Below are positions 27,256 through 35,971 of a stretch of DNA of 64,000 nt, one piece after another. A program made the translations under genes and the position numbers. Location of the stretch: assembly GCA_002311025.1 (NCBI GenBank), contig DBYY01000003.1, forward strand, positions 14,708 to 78,707, read 5' to 3'. Below the pieces are notes generated by a model. It was not told where the DNA came from. It was given only the letters and a program-made list of their open reading frames with translations, and did not search any database. Position 1 is the stretch's first letter; every line of letters begins with the position of its first letter. The stretch comes from Candidatus Proelusimicrobium tauri (GTDB taxonomy: Bacteria; Elusimicrobiota; Elusimicrobia; Elusimicrobiales; Elusimicrobiaceae).

Positions 27256-28707
27256 ATGGGAAACAAGAACAATAATACAGCAGGTAAATTAGGCGTTATA
27301 GGTCTTGCCGCCATTGTTATAAGTTCTATGATCGGGGGAGGAATTTTTTCCCTCCCCCAAAATATGGCGCAAGGGGCTTCTGTCGGCGTTATTTTGATAG
27401 CGTGGCTGATAACGGGTATAGGTATGTACTTTATCGCAAATACATTCAGCATTTTATCGGAAGTTAAACCGGATTTAACTTCGGGTATTTATATGTATGC
27501 TAGGGATGGTTTCGGTCCTTTTACCGGTTTTACTATCGGTTGGGGATATTGGCTTTCGCAGATATTCGGTAATGTCGGTTATGCCGTTATAACTATGGAT
27601 GCTTTAAATTACTTTTTCCCCCCGCATTTTGTAGGCGGAAATAATTTGCTTTCCATATTTTGCGGTTCGCTCTTAATTTGGTTTTTTAACTTTGTTGTTT
27701 TAAGAGGTGTTAAACAGGCCGCCATAATGAATATTATGGGAACTATCGGTAAACTTGTACCGCTTGCGATTTTTATAATTTTACTTATTTTGGCTTTTAA
27801 TTTTGATAAGTTTAATTATGATTTTTGGGGCCATTTAAGAACGGATAATCTTGGACCTTTTTCCGCGCAACTTAAAAGCACAATGCTTGTGACCTTGTGG
27901 GCCTTTATCGGTATAGAGGGCGCCGTGGTGCTATCTAACAGGGCCAAAAGCCAAAACGAAGTAAGCAAAGCCACCTTTCTTGGTTTTATAGGGTGTTTGG
28001 TTATTTATGTTTTGCTTTCCGTTTTGCCTTTTGGTTTTATGGATCAAGAACAAATTGCCAAAATCGCCAATCCGTCAACTGCGGGTATTTTGGAAAAACT
28101 CGTCGGTCCTTGGGGTAGTTGGTTAATGAATATAGGCCTTTTGATTGCCGTTTTATTCAGTTGGCTTGCGTGGACAATGATTTCGGCCGAAATACCTTTT
28201 GCCGCTGCTAAAAACGGCACTTTTCCACGTCAATTTGCTAGGGAAAATAAAAACGGCGCGCCGAGTGTTTCTTTATGGGTAACAAGTGCTATTATGCAAC
28301 TTGCTATACTTATGGTTTATTTTTCCAATAATGCTTGGAACACAATGTTAAGTATTACAGGTGTTATGGTTTTGCCTGCTTATATCGCAAGCACAATGTA
28401 TCTGTGGAAACTGACTAAAAACGGAGAGTATGAAAAGGCAAAAAAAAGCGGTAAAAAACTTGCCATTATGACGGGTATTTTGGGCTCTTTTTACGGTTTT
28501 TGGCTAATTTACGCAGCCGGTTTAAAATACTTGTTTATGGCATTTATTTTTCTTGCTCTTGGTATTCCTTTCTTTATTATGGCAAGGAGACAATCTGCCG
28601 ACGGAAAAGCGATTTTTGCTAAAAAAGAAAAAGGATCAGTTTTATTTATCCTTGCAGTTGCCCTTGCGGCTATAATTGCTTTTGCAAGCGGCTTGCTTAA
28701 GATATAA
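27256..28707 (+). CDS. aaxC: APC-family arginine/agmatine-type antiporter
   Basis: 483 residues with about 12 hydrophobic segments. The first helix carries SSMIGGGIFSLPQ, the unwound substrate-binding turn of basic amino-acid/polyamine antiporters (AdiC, ArcD, AaxC), and GIEGAVVLSNRAKSQNEVSKAT is the matching segment of helix 6 and following loop. It starts 7 nt after the decarboxylase, so the likely job is to import arginine in exchange for agmatine. Arginine/ornithine exchange is the main alternative. A strong terminator follows. Confidence 0.87.
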   Translation: MGNKNNNTAGKLGVIGLAAIVISSMIGGGIFSLPQNMAQGASVGVILIAWLITGIGMYFIANTFSILSEVKPDLTSGIYMYARDGFGPFTGFTIGWGYWLSQIFGNVGYAVITMDALNYFFPPHFVGGNNLLSIFCGSLLIWFFNFVVLRGVKQAAIMNIMGTIGKLVPLAIFIILLILAFNFDKFNYDFWGHLRTDNLGPFSAQLKSTMLVTLWAFIGIEGAVVLSNRAKSQNEVSKATFLGFIGCLVIYVLLSVLPFGFMDQEQIAKIANPSTAGILEKLVGPWGSWLMNIGLLIAVLFSWLAWTMISAEIPFAAAKNGTFPRQFARENKNGAPSVSLWVTSAIMQLAILMVYFSNNAWNTMLSITGVMVLPAYIASTMYLWKLTKNGEYEKAKKSGKKLAIMTGILGSFYGFWLIYAAGLKYLFMAFIFLALGIPFFIMARRQSADGKAIFAKKEKGSVLFILAVALAAIIAFASGLLKI

Positions 28708-28729
28708 GATAAATTCGTAAGATAAATAT

Positions 28730-28757
28730 AAAGGACTGCTTTACAAAGCAGTCCTTT
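28730..28757. terminator. Terminator of the aax-like operon
   Basis: A 13-bp perfect inverted repeat (AAAGGACTGCTTT / AAAGCAGTCCTTT) 23 bases after the antiporter stop; no long T-run, so termination efficiency is uncertain. Confidence 0.75.
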
Positions 28758-28762
28758 CTATT

Positions 28763-28778
28763 TGGGTCTAAAGACCTA
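28763..28778. repeat. Copy 1 of a 16-bp intergenic repeat with palindromic core
   Basis: TGGGTCTAAAGACCTA, with the 12-bp palindrome GGTCTAAAGACC at its core. The identical 16-mer occurs again at 35942-35957, also between genes. A nearby GGGTCC (28789) adds a partial copy. Confidence 0.6.
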
Positions 28779-28801
28779 GTTTTATATGGGTCCAAATACT
28801 C

Positions 28802-28831
28802 TTGCGAAGCATTTTAAAATAAATCTATAAT
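28802..28831 (+). promoter_or_regulatory. Promoter of the secreted ankyrin gene
   Basis: TTGCGA and a perfect TATAAT separated by 18 bp, 35 bases before the ATG; AACAGGAG supplies the ribosome site. Confidence 0.65.
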
Positions 28832-28865
28832 GTACTTATAAGAGTTTCAAACAGGAGATTTAGAA

Positions 28866-29735
28866 GTGAAAAAATTATTAATTGTTTGTTCAGTTTTTTT
28901 CTTAGCAAGCGGTTTTACTAAAGAAGAAATTGCTTCAAAAATAGACGAAAATATTGTGAAAGAATTTAAAACGGAATTAACTCAACTTCAAGTACGACAA
29001 GTAGGCCCCGCAGATATTGTTGAAAAAGTTCAAAACAATGATTATGAAGGCGTTAAAGCATATCTTGCTAAAGGCGGAAAACCCAATATGAAATGGGCAG
29101 ACAATACCCTTTTAATGATTGCCGCTAAAAGAGGTTATAATGATATTTGCGAACTTCTACTCTCTTATTATAAACCAAATATGAGCATAGATGAAACTAA
29201 CAAATATGGTTGGACTGCTCTTATGTTTGCGGCAGGAAGTAATCAGGGTAAAACCGTGGATTTATTAATTAAAAAAGGTGCAGATAAAAATCATAAAACG
29301 AGCAGTTTTTTGGAAACGGTAATCGGTATTGCTGCGATAAACTGTGCAAATGACGCTCTTGTGGCTTTGTTAGATAATGGCGCAAATATTGAACAAACAA
29401 GTTCTTATAATTATACTCCTTTGATGGCAGCCATAGATTCATATGTTGTCAAAGATGAAGTAAAAATATTGGCGACAGTAAAACTTCTTAACTCCAGAAA
29501 AGCAAATGTTAATGCAAGAGCCGAAGAAGGCGAAACACCTTTAATGATAGCCGCCGCAAAAGGATATTATAATGTAGTAAACTTTTTATTATCCAAAGAA
29601 AGACTTGATCAAGGTGACGGCAAAAAAATAGAAATAAATGCAGAAGATGCTTATGGTAGAACGGCTTTACAATATGCTAAAGATAACGCCCATCCCAAAA
29701 CAGCAGATCTTATTAAACAACGTGGCGGAAAATAA
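28866..29735 (+). CDS. Secreted ankyrin-repeat protein
   Basis: 289 residues. A signal peptide (KKLLIVCSVFFLASG) without a lipobox cysteine predicts export to the periplasm or beyond. Residues 50-285 hold about six ankyrin repeats, seen in DNTLLMIAAKRGYNDICELL, GWTALMFAAGSNQGKTVDLL, GETPLMIAAAKGYYNVVNFL and GRTALQYAKDNAHPKTADLI. Ankyrin repeats mediate protein binding; the partner is unknown. It is a single-gene unit with its own promoter and terminator. A second ankyrin protein, membrane-anchored rather than secreted, is encoded at 55673. Confidence 0.85.
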   Translation: MKKLLIVCSVFFLASGFTKEEIASKIDENIVKEFKTELTQLQVRQVGPADIVEKVQNNDYEGVKAYLAKGGKPNMKWADNTLLMIAAKRGYNDICELLLSYYKPNMSIDETNKYGWTALMFAAGSNQGKTVDLLIKKGADKNHKTSSFLETVIGIAAINCANDALVALLDNGANIEQTSSYNYTPLMAAIDSYVVKDEVKILATVKLLNSRKANVNARAEEGETPLMIAAAKGYYNVVNFLLSKERLDQGDGKKIEINAEDAYGRTALQYAKDNAHPKTADLIKQRGGK

Positions 29736-29753
29736 AAAAAGATTTTAATATGA

Positions 29754-29784
29754 AAAAAACCCTATTTCAAAGATAGGGTTTTTT
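29754..29784. terminator. Bidirectional terminator between the ankyrin gene and rnpB
   Basis: A 12-bp perfect stem (AAAAAACCCTAT / ATAGGGTTTTTT) with a 7-nt loop. Its A/T flanks make it usable for the rightward ankyrin gene and for leftward rnpB, whose mature end is about 45 bases away. Confidence 0.92.
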
Positions 29785-29829
29785 TGTTGTTATATTTGTG
29801 ACAGTTGTTCTATCTCAATTTTAAAAAAG

Positions 29830-30165
29830 TAGGGCAATACCCCGGATTCTGTTGCTTTAGTAAACTAAAGCCGGAAACCATTTGTCTAAGCGGTCCACTT
29901 TACCTTAACGCAGGGGCCCTGCATCGGCGTCTTTGACCTTGCTCCAAGCGGGGTTTGCCTTGCCATAAAGATTACTCTTTATGCGGTGGTCTCTTAAACC
30001 GCCATTTCACCCTTACCTGTTAAAACAGGCGGTATTTTTTCTGCTGCACTTTCCGTCGAACAGGGTAATATAGCCCTGCCCTCCCGCGTTTTCACACGGC
30101 GCTTTTGCCCTAGGAGTCCGGAAGTTCCTCCCCCACAAAAATATGGGAGCGATTTCCTTGCCCTA
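29830..30165 (-). ncRNA. rnpB: RNase P RNA (bacterial, type A-like)
   Basis: The minus strand reads as RNase P RNA: after the P1 strand TAGGGCAA comes GAGGAACTTCCGGACTCC (the usual 5' signature), then AGGGTGAAATGGCGGTTTAA, AGACCACCGC, CAAACCCCGCTTGGAGCAAG, and the 3' ACAGAATCCGGGG followed by TTGCCCTA, which pairs with the 5' strand to close helix P1. About 336 nt, a normal length. The RNA matures the 5' ends of tRNAs. Its 5' end lies one base past the stop codon of the RNase HI gene on the same strand, so its promoter must lie within that gene or further up. Confidence 0.96.
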
Positions 30166-30166
30166 A

Positions 30167-30799
30167 TTATATTTTATCAAATAATTCAAGTTGAACGGGA
30201 GTTCTTTTGCTTGCTTTTTTTGCTTTTGTTTTTTTTACGGCAGAAGTTTTTTTGAATATAGGGTCTTTTTCTTCTTTTTTAATTGCTGAAACTTTTTCTT
30301 CTTTTACTACCGTAGGTTGTAATTTTTGAGGTTCTGTTTTTGTTACGGGTGTTGGGTTAATTTCTTCTTTAACTTCGGTAGAAACGTCTTTTGCGCCTTT
30401 TAAAGCCCTATCCATAATAAGATTACAAATTGCATCTGCTTCTTTGTTCTGTTCGCGCGGAACATGGTTGATATTTATTTGTTTAAAATTTGTGGCAAGT
30501 TTTTTTATTTCCCCCATCAAAACTTGCAATTCGGGGTTTTTTATTTTATATTCCCCTAGATATTGGCGCACCATTAACTGGGAATCTGCTTTGATGTTTA
30601 AGGAACATTTACCATATTCGCTTGCGGCTTTAAGAGCCATTTTTAAAGCGGTAAATTCTGCCTGATTATTGGTACATTCTTTAAAGAATAAACCTTCTTT
30701 AACAAGCACTTTGCCGTTCTTATCTTTAATAATCCATCCGCTTGCGCCCGGTCCGGGATTTCCGCGGCTTCCGCCGTCAACATTGATAAATAGTTCCAT
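30167..30799 (-). CDS. rnhA: RNase HI-like protein with Lys/Glu-rich C-terminal tail
   Basis: The first 130 residues form an RNase HI domain: FINVDGGSRGNPGPGASGW gives the first catalytic Asp, NNQAEFTALKMAL the Glu, IKADSQLMVRQY the second Asp, and HVPREQNKEADAI the last Asp region. It cleaves RNA in RNA-DNA hybrids, or may be one of the short RnhA-like proteins with wider roles. A 75-residue Lys/Glu/Pro tail follows, ending RTPVQLELFDKI. I chose ATG 30799 because the longer frame (to 30844) starts inside the gdhA terminator hairpin. Its stop touches rnpB. Confidence 0.87.
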   Translation of the reverse strand: MELFINVDGGSRGNPGPGASGWIIKDKNGKVLVKEGLFFKECTNNQAEFTALKMALKAASEYGKCSLNIKADSQLMVRQYLGEYKIKNPELQVLMGEIKKLATNFKQININHVPREQNKEADAICNLIMDRALKGAKDVSTEVKEEINPTPVTKTEPQKLQPTVVKEEKVSAIKKEEKDPIFKKTSAVKKTKAKKASKRTPVQLELFDKI

Positions 30800-30827
30800 A
30801 ATTTTAAATTTAATCCTACAAAAAATT

Positions 30828-30858
30828 AACGGGCGGAGGCACACATTCTCCGCCCGTT
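30828..30858 (-). terminator. Terminator of gdhA
   Basis: An 11-bp GC-rich perfect stem (AACGGGCGGAG / CTCCGCCCGTT) followed on the minus strand by TTTTTT. Confidence 0.92.
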
Positions 30859-30870
30859 TTTACTACTGTT

Positions 30871-32220
30871 TTAAATTACGCCTTGTGCAATCATAGCGTC
30901 GGCAACTTTTTTGAAGCCTGCGATATTTGCACCGAGTAAGTAATCGTCTTTCTTACCATATTTTGTTGCAGCGTCTACGCAAGAATTATGAATACCTATC
31001 ATAATCTTGTGTAGTTTATCTTCAACTTCTTCTTTGGTCCAAGAAAGGCGGATAGAATTTTGTGTCATTTCCAAACCGGAAACGGCAACCCCGCCTGCAT
31101 TGGCTGCTTTGCCCGGAGCATATAAAACACCTGATTTTTGGAAGAGTTCCACAGCATCCGGAGTGCAAGGCATATTTGCGCCTTCGCAAACAAGTTTAAC
31201 GCCGTTTTTAACGAGAGTTTGGGCATCTTCAAGTTTAAGTTCGTTTTCGCAAGCAGTCGGGAAGGCCGCAAAACAAGGAATGAACCAAGATTTTTTGCCT
31301 TCGTGGAATTCTGCTTTAGTATATTTTTTAACATATTCTTTAAGACTTGCTCTCTTGACGAAAACGAGTTCTTTAAGGAAAGCGATTTTTTCAGCATCAA
31401 GGCCGTCTTTATCATAAACTGCGCCGTCATAATCATTGAACCCGACGACTTTTCCGCCAAGTTGCATAATTTTTTCAGCAGTATGAATACCAACATTACC
31501 TGTACCGGAAATAATGCAATTTTTACCTTTAACGCTTTCATTAACGCGTTTGAGCATTTCTTCTGCAAAATAGACAACGCCGTATCCGGTGGCTTCAGGT
31601 CTGATAAGACTTCCGCCGAAGGACGGCCCTTTACCTGTAAATACGCCGACAAATTGGTTAGTTAATTTTTTATATTGACCGAACATATAGCCGACTTCTC
31701 TTGCACCGACACCAAGGTCGCCTGCGGGAACATCAGTAAATTGCCCGATATGGCGATAAAGTTCGTTCATAAAAGATTGGCAAAAGCGCATAACTTCCAT
31801 TTCGCTTTTACCTCTGTAATCAAAATCTGAACCGCCCTTACCGCCGCCCATAGGCAATCCGGTAAGACTGTTTTTGAAAGTTTGTTCAAAACCTAAAAAT
31901 TTGAGCATACTTAAAGTTACGGTTTCATGGAAACGGCAACCGCCTTTATAAGGCCCGATTGCACTGTTAAATTGGACTCTATATCCACGATTTACGCGGA
32001 TATTGCCCTTATCATCACACCACGGAACGCGGAAAGTGATAATTCTTTCAGGTTCAACTAACCTTTCAAGAATTGCGTATTTTTGGTATTTAGGTTCGGC
32101 CTCTAAAATAGGCTCTAATGTGGAAAGAACTTCCTTTACTGCTTGTTGGAATAACTGTTCTGCGGGATCTCTTTTAGCAACTTGCTCCAAGATATCTTGC
32201 AGATATGTTTTGGTTGACAT
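30871..32220 (-). CDS. gdhA: NADP-type glutamate dehydrogenase
   Basis: 449 residues, the size of hexameric NADP-dependent GdhA, which aminates 2-oxoglutarate to glutamate for ammonia assimilation. The catalytic lysine lies in LPMGGGKGGSDFD, the substrate site in KGGCRFH, and the coenzyme-binding turn in IISGTGNVGIHTAEK. A good ribosome site (GGAGGCAG) precedes the ATG, and the gene has its own promoter and terminator. Glutamate from this enzyme is also the likely amino donor for the sugar aminotransferase at 12068. Confidence 0.96.
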   Translation of the reverse strand: MSTKTYLQDILEQVAKRDPAEQLFQQAVKEVLSTLEPILEAEPKYQKYAILERLVEPERIITFRVPWCDDKGNIRVNRGYRVQFNSAIGPYKGGCRFHETVTLSMLKFLGFEQTFKNSLTGLPMGGGKGGSDFDYRGKSEMEVMRFCQSFMNELYRHIGQFTDVPAGDLGVGAREVGYMFGQYKKLTNQFVGVFTGKGPSFGGSLIRPEATGYGVVYFAEEMLKRVNESVKGKNCIISGTGNVGIHTAEKIMQLGGKVVGFNDYDGAVYDKDGLDAEKIAFLKELVFVKRASLKEYVKKYTKAEFHEGKKSWFIPCFAAFPTACENELKLEDAQTLVKNGVKLVCEGANMPCTPDAVELFQKSGVLYAPGKAANAGGVAVSGLEMTQNSIRLSWTKEEVEDKLHKIMIGIHNSCVDAATKYGKKDDYLLGANIAGFKKVADAMIAQGVI

Positions 32221-32252
32221 TTTTTACTGCCTCCGTTTTTATCGTTATATAT

Positions 32253-32281
32253 ATGATAACATTAAAGTAAATTATAATCAA
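32253..32281 (-). promoter_or_regulatory. Promoter of gdhA
   Basis: On the minus strand TTGATT, 17-bp spacer, TATCAT. The -35 box overlaps the stop codon of the upstream 1183-codon gene. Confidence 0.65.
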
Positions 32282-35200
32282 GGATGATTGTTTCTAGTTG
32301 TAGGGGTCCTCAATGTTTTAAGTATTTTTGCAGATTCTTCATCTATATAAAGAGCTTGTCTGTAAGCATATCTTGAAACGCCGTTAGCGTCTTTAACCGT
32401 TTTATTTAATTCTTTAATAATTCTGTTGCTGGAACTAGCCTCATAATTTGTTACTACAACATTTACACCTTTAAGATTATCCACTTCAAGCACAATAGCG
32501 TTAGGTATATTCTTTTCATTCCAATTTAATACTACAAACTCTCTTAACTGTCCACCTGCTTCTTGGCGTTCAAAAACGCATTTAACATCTCCTGTTATTA
32601 GTTTATAAATATTTTCTCCAACCTTCTCTTTATGAGGATTAACAACCTTTAAACCATAATTTTCATCAAGAATAATAATTCTTTTATCACTTTGGGCGGC
32701 TATGGCTTTTTCTATAGACATTGCTGTTTCGTAATTTGGATTCATACCCGGAATATTCATTTCCTTAAAAACAATCATATCGGAAGGTTCAAGTATCTTA
32801 GAAAGGTATTGGTTATAAAATTCGATTGCGTTTTTATCGCCACATCTCATTGCCTCTTTTAAGTTTGTATAAAAATTACCCCAAGTTTGATTATCTGTTA
32901 GTTTTTTCGGGACTACAACTTTCTCTAATAAACCGCCGGCTTTCTTTTCATTGTAAATTATTTTTCTTAAATCTTCTTCATAAATAATAGCTCCTTTTTC
33001 TTTATAGGAGTTTATAATATCATCTACATACTTTTGAATATCTTCCGCGGGGGTAGCAATTTCTTTTTTTGTAATATTTCCGACAGGAGCCAGCTCGCCT
33101 TTATTTAAATGTTCCACAAAGGATTTATCTCCACTTGTTGTAGAAGGATTATAATTATACCATCTGTTCATAAGTTTTTGATTGACTTTTTCTTTAGTTT
33201 GTGCCTTTATGGCTTTATTAGTCAACGAATCTTTGCTTTCAAATCTTACAACAGTTTTTGAAATACCTTCCTGTTCTAAAGTCGGCATTTTGGGTTTAAC
33301 GGGGGTTTCTTTTACAACCGTTTCGACATTTTTGCCGATACTTACAGAAGTTCCGTCAAGTTTTGTTATGGTTAAAACTCTTTCTCCGTTGTGTGATAAA
33401 CGTTGTAAAGGAACTCCCACGCTATAAGAAGGATATTTGTTTGTTATTCTGGCAGGTATACTTTTTATTTGCTTTATTTTTTTATTTGCTTTAATAATAT
33501 TTGGGTGTTTTTTTAGTAAAGTCCTAAGGAAACGCGCTTTTCTGGCAGGGGCTAAGTTGCTGGCAATTTTACCCGCTTTTATAAGCCCTCTAATGGCTTT
33601 TATACTTTTTATCCCCAACTTGGCAAGCTTATATACATCTGCGACGCACCACACAGTTAAGGCAATATCTATCACCATCGCACTGACATCTATTACAACT
33701 AAAGCCGTTCTATGATTTTCCAATTTATCTTTATGCTTTGGACTATATTTTTTAAGGTGAGGATATTTTTTTTCTAGGGCTCTATCCATAGCCAATTTTT
33801 CTTCTGTAGTTAAATCTACAAAATCCTGTTTATAAAATACCTCGGCGAAAACGGCACTGGGTTCAAGATTTTTCTTAGAAATCGACTCGCGATACTTTTG
33901 TTGTTTATTACTTAAATTGTTTTTATATTTTTCATATTCTCTTTTGCGAATATCGCCGGCTTTTTTTTCTACTTCATAAAGTCTATCTCCGTCGGATAAC
34001 ATTTCTTCAATTGTATCACTGTCGTTTATATAAATTATTCCTTTTTCTTCATCAATGATATACATTTTCACTTTATCTGTAAGATAAGTGAAATGAACAG
34101 TTCTTCCTCTATATCTATATCCCATGCCATGTCCACCGACAGTAGCCGCACGAGGAACAAAATTATCAAATATATCCGGATGGTATAATAAGATTCCATA
34201 TATAAAGGGAATATTGTGGGTAAATGTAATATCTGAAGCTAAAACCTCGGAATTTCCTGAAACCCGAACGTTAACAGATAGGTCTACAACTTTATCTAAT
34301 ACTTGCTTAATGACATAATCTTTTGGATTCTCTTTACGATAATTAGAAAAAATTTCCGCTATATCTTGCCAAACATCTCCACCGCCGTTTTCTTTGGACC
34401 AACGGGAATATTGGAACGGAGATCTGTAATATCTATCGTCAAAAACCATACTTTCTTTAAGATCTAAATTTTCTCCGCCTTCATCTTCATCGTCATGAGC
34501 GAATGTTTGACTTATTTCTGCAGTTTTGTAAAATACGACCTCAAGTAAATAAGTATTATTTGTTTGGAGTAAAGTATCTGTTCCTAAAAGTAAAATTTCA
34601 GCAGATGTCGGCTCTTCAAGATGACTTATCATAAAATTCATAACTGCGTTCATATTATATTTTTTAAAGAAAGCCAAGCCTTTTAGAGCCGTCATAGCAC
34701 TTTGACACGCTTGCGGATTTATAAGTTCCGGGTGAGTGCCGTATCCCGCATCTATTGCCTGCGGAAGATGAATAGTTAGATATTGTTTATGCATTGAGTC
34801 ATAACCAACTGATGATCTTAGATTTTCTTGTCTTTGAGCTGCGGTATTCCTCACACTCTGAACAAGTTTTTCTGCTTCCCAATCTGACATATTACGGACA
34901 TCGTGAAATTTACAAGCATTTTTTGTTAATTGATTTTTAAAATAGTTAAAGATGTCTTGCTTTTCTTGACTGTTAAAGAATTTAACATCATCACTTTCCA
35001 TAGAGAGCAACATAATAATAACATTCACTATTTTATCTATATATTCAGAATCAAAATTGTAGTAAGATATAGTTCCGTTAGTAGTTTTAGTTTTCTTATT
35101 TACAAGCATTTCAGCCATATTGGCAGCAATTTCTTGTAAAAATTCGTTTTTGGCTTTTTCCAATTCTTCTTTATATTCCGCTTTGCTTTTTTCAAATTCT

Positions 35201-35829
35201 TTTAGATATTGCTCATAATACTTTTGCTTATTGTTTAAGGTTTCGTTTTTCCAAGAATTGACGGCTTTCAAATTTTCTTGTTTCCAATCATTTAATCTCT
35301 GCATTTCAAGAGGATATTGATTCTCTGTAGAGCCAAAAGGAATATTTTGATATTTAAAATCTAAAGTTCTTTTTTTTATTTTAAAGGCATTTTCTATTGA
35401 TTTAATATTTTTTTCGTATTCGTTTTGGGTATTTTCCTGAAGTTCTTTATTATATTCCCTTTGAGAAATAGGTTGTTCTTCTTTTTCTTCTTTAACTTCT
35501 TCGCCGTCCTCTATTGAATCTCTGGTGTCAATAAACATTTCACTTATTGAGTCAATATAAGACCTGCAGGATGTTTTTTCATGTTGTTTAGAACAAAATT
35601 GCCAATTTTTTTCTATATCGCTAGAAGGTTGATTAGTGTTATAGGCGTCTTGTAAAGCAGTTTTTAATTCTTTTTCCACTTCGACAGAAGCCATAGAAGG
35701 TCCTAATGCTTGGGCAGAAATATTAAAAAGCATTATAAAGGAAAGGATAATGCAAATTGTTTTATTTAATTTTTTTATTGCTTTGGGGGTTAATTTTAAT
35801 GTATGTATGCGCAAAATAAAATTTTTCAT
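32278..35829 (-). CDS. Very large secreted protein of unknown function
   Basis: 1183 residues that I do not recognise. A long basic N-region and hydrophobic ICIILSFIMLFNISAQA predict a signal peptide cut after AQA. Residues 110-235 are Lys/Glu-rich and look like a coiled coil. A middle region (about 240-640) may be globular, with repeated leucine-rich helices. A hydrophobic stretch near residues 705-735 (TALVVIDVSAMVIDIALTVW) could be a membrane segment. The C-terminal 400 residues are mixed and without a known motif. Single gene with a -10-like TATAAT upstream on the minus strand at about 35868. Confidence 0.6.
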   Translation of the reverse strand: MKNFILRIHTLKLTPKAIKKLNKTICIILSFIMLFNISAQALGPSMASVEVEKELKTALQDAYNTNQPSSDIEKNWQFCSKQHEKTSCRSYIDSISEMFIDTRDSIEDGEEVKEEKEEQPISQREYNKELQENTQNEYEKNIKSIENAFKIKKRTLDFKYQNIPFGSTENQYPLEMQRLNDWKQENLKAVNSWKNETLNNKQKYYEQYLKEFEKSKAEYKEELEKAKNEFLQEIAANMAEMLVNKKTKTTNGTISYYNFDSEYIDKIVNVIIMLLSMESDDVKFFNSQEKQDIFNYFKNQLTKNACKFHDVRNMSDWEAEKLVQSVRNTAAQRQENLRSSVGYDSMHKQYLTIHLPQAIDAGYGTHPELINPQACQSAMTALKGLAFFKKYNMNAVMNFMISHLEEPTSAEILLLGTDTLLQTNNTYLLEVVFYKTAEISQTFAHDDEDEGGENLDLKESMVFDDRYYRSPFQYSRWSKENGGGDVWQDIAEIFSNYRKENPKDYVIKQVLDKVVDLSVNVRVSGNSEVLASDITFTHNIPFIYGILLYHPDIFDNFVPRAATVGGHGMGYRYRGRTVHFTYLTDKVKMYIIDEEKGIIYINDSDTIEEMLSDGDRLYEVEKKAGDIRKREYEKYKNNLSNKQQKYRESISKKNLEPSAVFAEVFYKQDFVDLTTEEKLAMDRALEKKYPHLKKYSPKHKDKLENHRTALVVIDVSAMVIDIALTVWCVADVYKLAKLGIKSIKAIRGLIKAGKIASNLAPARKARFLRTLLKKHPNIIKANKKIKQIKSIPARITNKYPSYSVGVPLQRLSHNGERVLTITKLDGTSVSIGKNVETVVKETPVKPKMPTLEQEGISKTVVRFESKDSLTNKAIKAQTKEKVNQKLMNRWYNYNPSTTSGDKSFVEHLNKGELAPVGNITKKEIATPAEDIQKYVDDIINSYKEKGAIIYEEDLRKIIYNEKKAGGLLEKVVVPKKLTDNQTWGNFYTNLKEAMRCGDKNAIEFYNQYLSKILEPSDMIVFKEMNIPGMNPNYETAMSIEKAIAAQSDKRIIILDENYGLKVVNPHKEKVGENIYKLITGDVKCVFERQEAGGQLREFVVLNWNEKNIPNAIVLEVDNLKGVNVVVTNYEASSSNRIIKELNKTVKDANGVSRYAYRQALYIDEESAKILKTLRTPTTRNNHP

Positions 35830-35901
35830 TTTTCATGCCTTTCTTTAAAAGATACCTCTATACTTAAATTATAGTAGTTTGGATAAGAAATAAAAGAGTC
35901 A

Positions 35902-35950
35902 TTAGACCCAGATGAGAGTAGAAAAAAGACCTATAGAAATCTGGGTCTAA
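35902..35950. repeat. 12-bp perfect inverted repeat next to repeat copy 2
   Basis: TTAGACCCAGAT and ATCTGGGTCTAA form a perfect 12-bp stem with a 25-nt loop in the gap between the large secreted protein gene and the GGDEF gene. The right arm runs into the 16-bp repeat at 35942. No T-run follows, so an ordinary terminator is not indicated. Confidence 0.65.
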
Positions 35951-35957
35951 AGACCTA
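35942..35957. repeat. Copy 2 of the 16-bp intergenic repeat
   Basis: TGGGTCTAAAGACCTA, identical to 28763-28778. Confidence 0.6.
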
Positions 35958-35971
35958 TATATTTTGAGAGA

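Noticed and set aside
30800..30844. Longer start for the RNase HI gene
   Set aside because: The extra 15 codons begin inside the gdhA terminator hairpin, and the RNase H domain starts exactly at the ATG at 30799.
31007..31665. Long alternative frames within gdhA on both strands
   Set aside because: gdhA is a complete, well-conserved gene over the whole stretch; the alternatives have no family features.
28763..35957. Calling the 16-bp repeat a DNA uptake sequence
   Set aside because: Two copies in 64 kb are far fewer than in species with known uptake sequences; it is kept only as an unexplained repeat.
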